NCBI RefSeq assembly: GCF_001411555.2
Contig: NC_049912.1
Coordinates: 21,957,722-22,021,721, forward strand
DNA from: Juglans regia
Lineage: Eukaryota; Streptophyta; Magnoliopsida; Fagales; Juglandaceae
Length of the DNA stretch: 64,000 nucleotides
Reading direction: 5' to 3'
The notes beneath the pieces were generated by a model. It was not told the origin of the DNA and ran no database searches. It saw nothing but the letters and a program-made list of their open reading frames with translations. How positions within the stretch are numbered: position 1 is the stretch's first letter; each line of letters starts with the position of its first letter. A program made the position numbers and the translations under genes. This document shows positions 59,237 to 64,000 of this stretch, in pieces.

Positions 59237-62200
59237 ATGCAGGACATCCTCGGATCGGTTCGTCGGTCCATGGTGTTCCGAACCCCAGGCGGGGACGATC
59301 GAGGGTTCGGTAGTGGCCTGGTCGAGAAGATCGGCTCCAGCCTCCGGAAATCTCGAATCGGTCTGTTCTCGAAGCCGCCGGTCCGGGCACTACCTCCAGT
59401 TCCTAAAGACGACGCGCCTCCGATCCGGTGGCGCAAGGGCGAGTTGATAGGGTGTGGTGCGTTCGGTCGGGTCTATATGGGAATGAACCTCGACTCTGGA
59501 GAGTTGATCGCCGTGAAACAGGTCAATCATATCCTATGCTAAATGTAAATTATTCAAGTGGTTTTTGTGGCGTGGTTTATGGATTTGACGTTGAAGTTTT
59601 GGTCGTTCTCTTTAATAGGTCTCGATTGCGGCGAACAATGCTTCAAAGGAGAAAACACAGGTATTGATCTGGTATACATAGATTTTATGTTTTTGCAGTA
59701 AGTGGCGTTATTCTGTCTCTCTCTGAAAAAAAAAAAAAAAAAAAATTCATTTCCAAATGCCAAGCTATAACTATATCGTACCTTTGTGAAGATTTTTTGT
59801 TTAATTTTCCAAACGAGAGTATTTGATTTGAAGTATATTGGATTCTAAGACAATCGATTTCCACTTCACAATTGACTAATTTGGTTTTTTTTTTTTTTTT
59901 TTTAAATCTCATTAAATAGGCTCACATTCGAGAATTGGAGGAGGAAGTGAAACTGCTGAAGAATCTGTCTCATCCAAATATTGTTGTGAGTATGCTGTTC
60001 CGTGCTTTTGGTGCGATTGATCTAGTTTCTTGTTTTGCAAGTGTTTTCTGATTTTGTTCTCTTAGAGATACTTGGGAACTGCTAGAGAGGAAGAATCGTT
60101 GAATATCCTGTTGGAATTTGTTCCGGGTGGATCTATATCATCACTCTTAGGGAAATTCGGATCCTTCCCTGAGTCTGTAAGTAACTGTTACCATGTCATT
60201 TAGAGGTTTATGGTGTGTGCGTGCTTGTGTTTTTCTGAGCAGAGGTTTCTGGTGTTTAAATCGTCAACACTGCTTCTTGAAATTGTTTTCCAAACAGGTT
60301 ATAAGAATGTATACGAAACAACTGTTGTTAGGCCTTGAATACCTTCACAAGAATGGAATTATGCATCGGGACATCAAGGTACCTCCCATTTCCTTTTAAA
60401 AGGTTTGAAGCTTGTTCTCTCTGTGTTTTTCTCAGCTTATAATTGGCATGTTTCATGTAGGGTGCAAACATTCTCGTCGATAATAAGGGCTGCATTAAAC
60501 TTGCGGACTTTGGTGCATCCAAGAAAGTTGTTGAGTTGGTATGCCATTGTTTTCAAACTCCACATCATATATTCACTCTTTCAATTGATTTAATTTTCAC
60601 ATAACTAAAGAGTTTGTATAACCTTACAGGCTACTATAAATGGTGCTAAGTCAATGAAGGGTACACCATATTGGATGGCTCCTGAAGTCATTCTACAGAC
60701 TGGGCACAGCTTGTAAGAGATACACAACTATTTTCTAAATTATATTAATATTTTTTGTCATGAAACTCCTAGATTAAAAAGGCTTAGTTCACAATCAATA
60801 TACCTTTCCAAAATAGATATTAAGAACCCTTTTAACCATCTGAAAAAACAGAACAGGGTTTGTTAATTTGGACACGTGGTAATTGGAACAAAATATGCAC
60901 ATATTGTTGTTGATCACCATGCTATTTTTAACATTGAAAATATAGCACACTGCTGAAATTAGTTGGTTTTGTTTGAATTTTTTGAATTATTTTTTATCTA
61001 TTATTTTACTTTTTAAAAAGTGTCTTGATATTAAAGTTTATTAGAATCTAAGAAGCATGAGAAGAATTCTTTGCAAACCTTCTTTTTCTAAACTTCATTT
61101 TGGAAAAAATATCTGTGCTCTAATGCAGTATAGGCTCTTCATTGCCAGTTTTCTGTAAAAACGGAGGAAGAAAAAAAAAAGTATGCATGTAGTCCTTAAT
61201 TATGATATTTGGACCTCATTAGCTTTGAAACATGTTTTCTTAGCTCTGCTGATATATGGAGTGTTGGATGTACTGTAATTGAGATGGCTACAGGAAAGCC
61301 TCCATGGAGCCAACAGTATCAGGAGGTATACACTTGATGCTAAATAAACTTACTGCCTCAGTTTATGCAAGTTTGACTGTACTTTCATGAGTCAACGTTT
61401 GTTCTCCCAAGAATTTTCAGACAAAGATTTTATGTTTCTCAGGTTGCTGCTCTTTTCCATATTGGGACAACTAAATCTCATCCACCCATCCCTGAGCATC
61501 TCTCTGCTGAGGCAAAGGATTTTCTGTTAAAATGTTTACAGAAGTATGTCCATTGTTTCCGCTTTTCCCCCATTTTTATGTTCTAATCAATCCCCTCACA
61601 CTCACGTTGTATCAGTAGCTGAGACTGAGTCTAGTTTTAGCTGTAAATTTAATTGTCCATACCTTCTGATTTCTGCCAGTCAACTTTTCCGCTTAGTAAC
61701 TCATGCACAAATCAAATTGTGATGGCAGGGAACCTAACTTAAGGCTCGCTGCATCAGACTTGTTGCAGGTAATCTCTAGATAATGTTCTGTATCAAGTGT
61801 TCATAGATTAAGCAGCAATGATACTAACGTCATAATTACATGCCAAAGTATATAAGTACGCATGTGTGAACTATCCACTTTGAATCTTAATATTACTGTT
61901 GTCAATATATATACATTCACATAGACAGAGTAGTAGTTTCCTTATAATGATGTTTATGCTAATTTGCAGCATCCCTTCGTCACTGGGGAGTACTGGGAAT
62001 CTCAGCCAGTTTGCACTTCAGTTGTGGTTGGTATATTTGCAGTAAGCTAAATAAGTTTGAATTCTTGTTCTTTTGATAAACTTATACCATACTTAATTCT
62101 CATTATGTCAGGAATCTGGAAGCCAGATGGTAACACCCGGGATGAATCTTAAGAACTCGTAAGATGTTTAATTTGATGTTTGTGGAACATTTTATTATTG

Positions 62201-63528
62201 CTGTAAATGTTGACAATGAAAACAATACTGCCGTTACAGCATGAATACTGTGATCAGAAGGTCAATGTGCACAGGCTTAAAGGATGTCTGTGAAATGGGT
62301 AGCCTGAGTTGCTCAACTGTGTATCCGCTGAAGTCCTTAAGAATGGGATCATGGGGAGCAAATAATGGTGATGACGACATGTGCCAAATAGATTATGAAG
62401 ATGATCTTGTGGTTGATGCATCGGTAAAGCTCAAATCCATTTTAGCGTCTGATGATTTAAATAAGGTAATGAACTGTTCTCATGTCCTTGACTCCTTGTG
62501 GTTACGATGCTTATAATTAGTTTCACTAATCACGGGCGGATCTCTTTCATTTAAACTAGAGTTTCAATCCCATGTGTGAGCCTACTGATGACTGGCCCTG
62601 CAAGCTTGGTGGAAGTATAGACCTACAGAGAAGTGGAATGGACTTATCCCCTAATCAAACTACCCCTAAGGCTACTGGCAGCCCTGGAGTATCATCAGTT
62701 AAGGCGGAGAATGACTTCACATTTCCACGTGGGCCAATTCCTGCTGAGGATGATGATGAAGTTACAGAGTCGAAAATTAGAGCCTTCCTGGATGAAAAGG
62801 TGCCTTGTCCTCAGAGATCTTTCTTTTGTGAAGGGCTGATGATATCTTTCTGTTATAATCTCTCATTCTTCATTATGTTGTGTGTTGTTACGTTTACATG
62901 GATAGCAATATGATACGGTAACTTGCTTTGTAAAACAACATTAGGCTTTAGATCTGAAGAAGCTGCAGACGCCTTTATATGAACAGTTCTACAGCACAAT
63001 GAATGTGGCTGGTCCTCCTGGTGCGGTTCAAATGGCAAATGGTGAAAATGCTTTGAATATGTTGACTTTACCTCCTAAAAGCAGATCACCAAATTGGGCA
63101 CCCAGCAGACGGCTCTCATCAGTTGTTGATGCTACCAATGATGCAAGACTTGGGAGCCAAACCAAAAATATACTAAATGCTAGTGGTGTGCACGATCGAG
63201 CCCTACAGGAAATTCAGACACCTCAGCCTAGTGAACGGAAAGAGCTGCTTCTTGATGCTCAGCAGGAATCAATTATTCAAAGGTTCAGTATATGATAATT
63301 GATGCATATTTTAGCTCATGTTTTCTACTTGTGTTCATCATTTAACCAGAGATTGGAAATGTCTGCAATGGCAGCTTCTCTGAGAGACAAAGGAAGTGGA
63401 AAGAAGAGCTTGATGAAGAGCTTGAGAGGAAGCGAGGCAAGTTCACATTTTCTTCATATGATTATAATCTTTAACTGCTCTTCTGTTGAGTTTTTGCTGG
63501 ATCCACTTGAGTAGGAGAAGGGTTGTGA
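59237..63528 (+). CDS. ANP3: MAPKKK of the NPK1/ANP family (ANP3-like)
   Basis: Mitogen-activated protein kinase kinase kinase upstream of MKK6/MPK4-type cascades, acting in cytokinesis and stress/immune signalling. Exons: 59237-59521, 59619-59660, 59920-59985, 60066-60176, 60298-60378, 60461-60538, 60630-60712, 61244-61325, 61443-61543, 61729-61768, 61970-62026, 62112-62158, 62240-62465, 62560-62799, 62945-63287, 63350-63436, 63515-63528; 1983 nt, 660 aa, similar to ANP/NPK1 lengths. The N-terminus is [19 protein letters not shown]. The kinase domain (about 69-330) has all key motifs: glycine loop [17 protein letters not shown] lysine, [38 protein letters not shown]. The C-terminal regulatory half includes [40 protein letters not shown] and the coiled region [18 protein letters not shown], as in NPK1. 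The last intron is inferred as GC-AG and the last exon (GEGL-stop) is weak; the true C-terminus may differ. Syntenic with At3g06030 (ANP3). Confidence 0.93.
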
Positions 63529-63854
63529 TAACAAATCTGTTAAGGAAAGCGCAGAGAGGATTTTTATGGAAGCCAACAGTATCCTCCTGACTAGTGTCTC
63601 ACCATGACAGTAGTAGCGTGATCATAACATATCATTGTTTTGGCTGTTTTGTGATCGTTGGCAGGGGTTTTAAATATTGGGATTCTAGAGAAGGAATGGG
63701 TTCTAGTCTTTTTTTCTTGGCTGGATTTTGACCGAAAATTGATAGAAAATTCCAAGAGAACTAGAAAGGAGAAAGGATGGACACCTAAAATACGATTCTA
63801 GGTGAAACATTCTTATAAAACGGCTTCTTCATTTAATAGAAACCATTACAACCA

Positions 63855-63903
<49 letters not shown>

Positions 63904-64000
63904 ACACATACTGACACTGTAATATAGTTTTGGAACAATTATTTGTGGGCAAAACTAGCCTGAACTCTGGAGACTGCTGAGACTAAGTCGGTTTTTTCAT
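63529..64000. other. 3' flank of the MAPKKK gene
   Basis: Probable 3' untranslated and downstream sequence. It contains a symmetrical microsatellite at about 63857-63910: TGTG, then (TA) repeats, then ACACACATACACACAT, which could fold back on itself. No further exon with the family's usual end (for example an RFASPGK-like motif) was seen before the window ends. Confidence 0.5.

Noticed and set aside
1..64000. tRNA genes, CRISPR arrays, prokaryotic operons, viral integrations
   Set aside because: No cloverleaf-type sequence with intact A and B boxes, no regularly spaced repeats, and no viral coding domains were recognised. The gene structure is plant nuclear throughout.

Overview
This window is nuclear DNA of a woody-type eudicot. 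It has multi-exon plant genes with short GT-AG introns in AT-rich DNA, plant-specific families (trichome birefringence-like protein, RHF2A-type RING-H2 ligase, NPK1/ANP-type MAPKKK, GPI-anchored At5g19250-like protein), and many small plant transposons (MITEs, TRIMs, LINE remnants). A rosid, perhaps in Fagales, is my guess from overall look; the sequence shown does not prove it. All gene models below were built by hand from splice signals, phase and family knowledge.

Layout. 1.6-9.2 kb (-): NAD(P)HX dehydratase, 12 exons, with a TRIM, a LINE fragment and MITEs in its introns. 11.1-12.2 kb (+): dead LINE fragment. 13.0-16.8 kb (+): TBL10/11-like O-acetyltransferase family gene. 18.1-20.7 kb (+): broken copy of ECR1 (NEDD8-activating E1 subunit) carrying a TRIM. 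22.9-23.3 kb (+): small plant-specific protein. 25.5-27.1 kb (+): 3-ketodihydrosphingosine reductase (TSC10). 29.0-31.8 kb (+): mitochondrial peroxiredoxin IIF. 33.0-33.2 kb: retroposed 5S rRNA fragment. 33.6-36.9 kb (-): RHF2A-like RING-H2 ligase. 39.3-42.0 kb (-): EIF1AD-like protein with a long-TIR foldback element in an intron. 43.6-48.8 kb: transposon- and fragment-rich block (C-poor degenerate repeat, duplicated EIF1AD exon, pieces of an hnRNP-like RRM gene, U2B'' and ubiquitin genes, two LTRs with a nested insertion). 49.4-52.2 kb (+): GPI-anchored protein. 52.9-57.3 kb (-): peroxisomal adenine nucleotide carrier with a 450-bp TRIM in intron 1. 59.2-63.5 kb (+): ANP/NPK1-type MAPKKK.

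The genes do not form an operon-like unit. Their order matches the duplicated Arabidopsis blocks around At5g19150-At5g19250 and At3g06030-At3g06080: NNRD, TBL, ECR1, small unknown, TSC10, PRXIIF, GPI protein, ANP3. RHF2A, EIF1AD and the carrier are additions relative to those blocks. The window is therefore an ancestral syntenic segment in which ECR1 has decayed. The most interesting points are the retroposed 5S fragment with a 16-bp target duplication, three TRIM elements, up to three GC-AG introns (two in one gene), and the mosaic of host-gene fragments at 44.8-47.0 kb.
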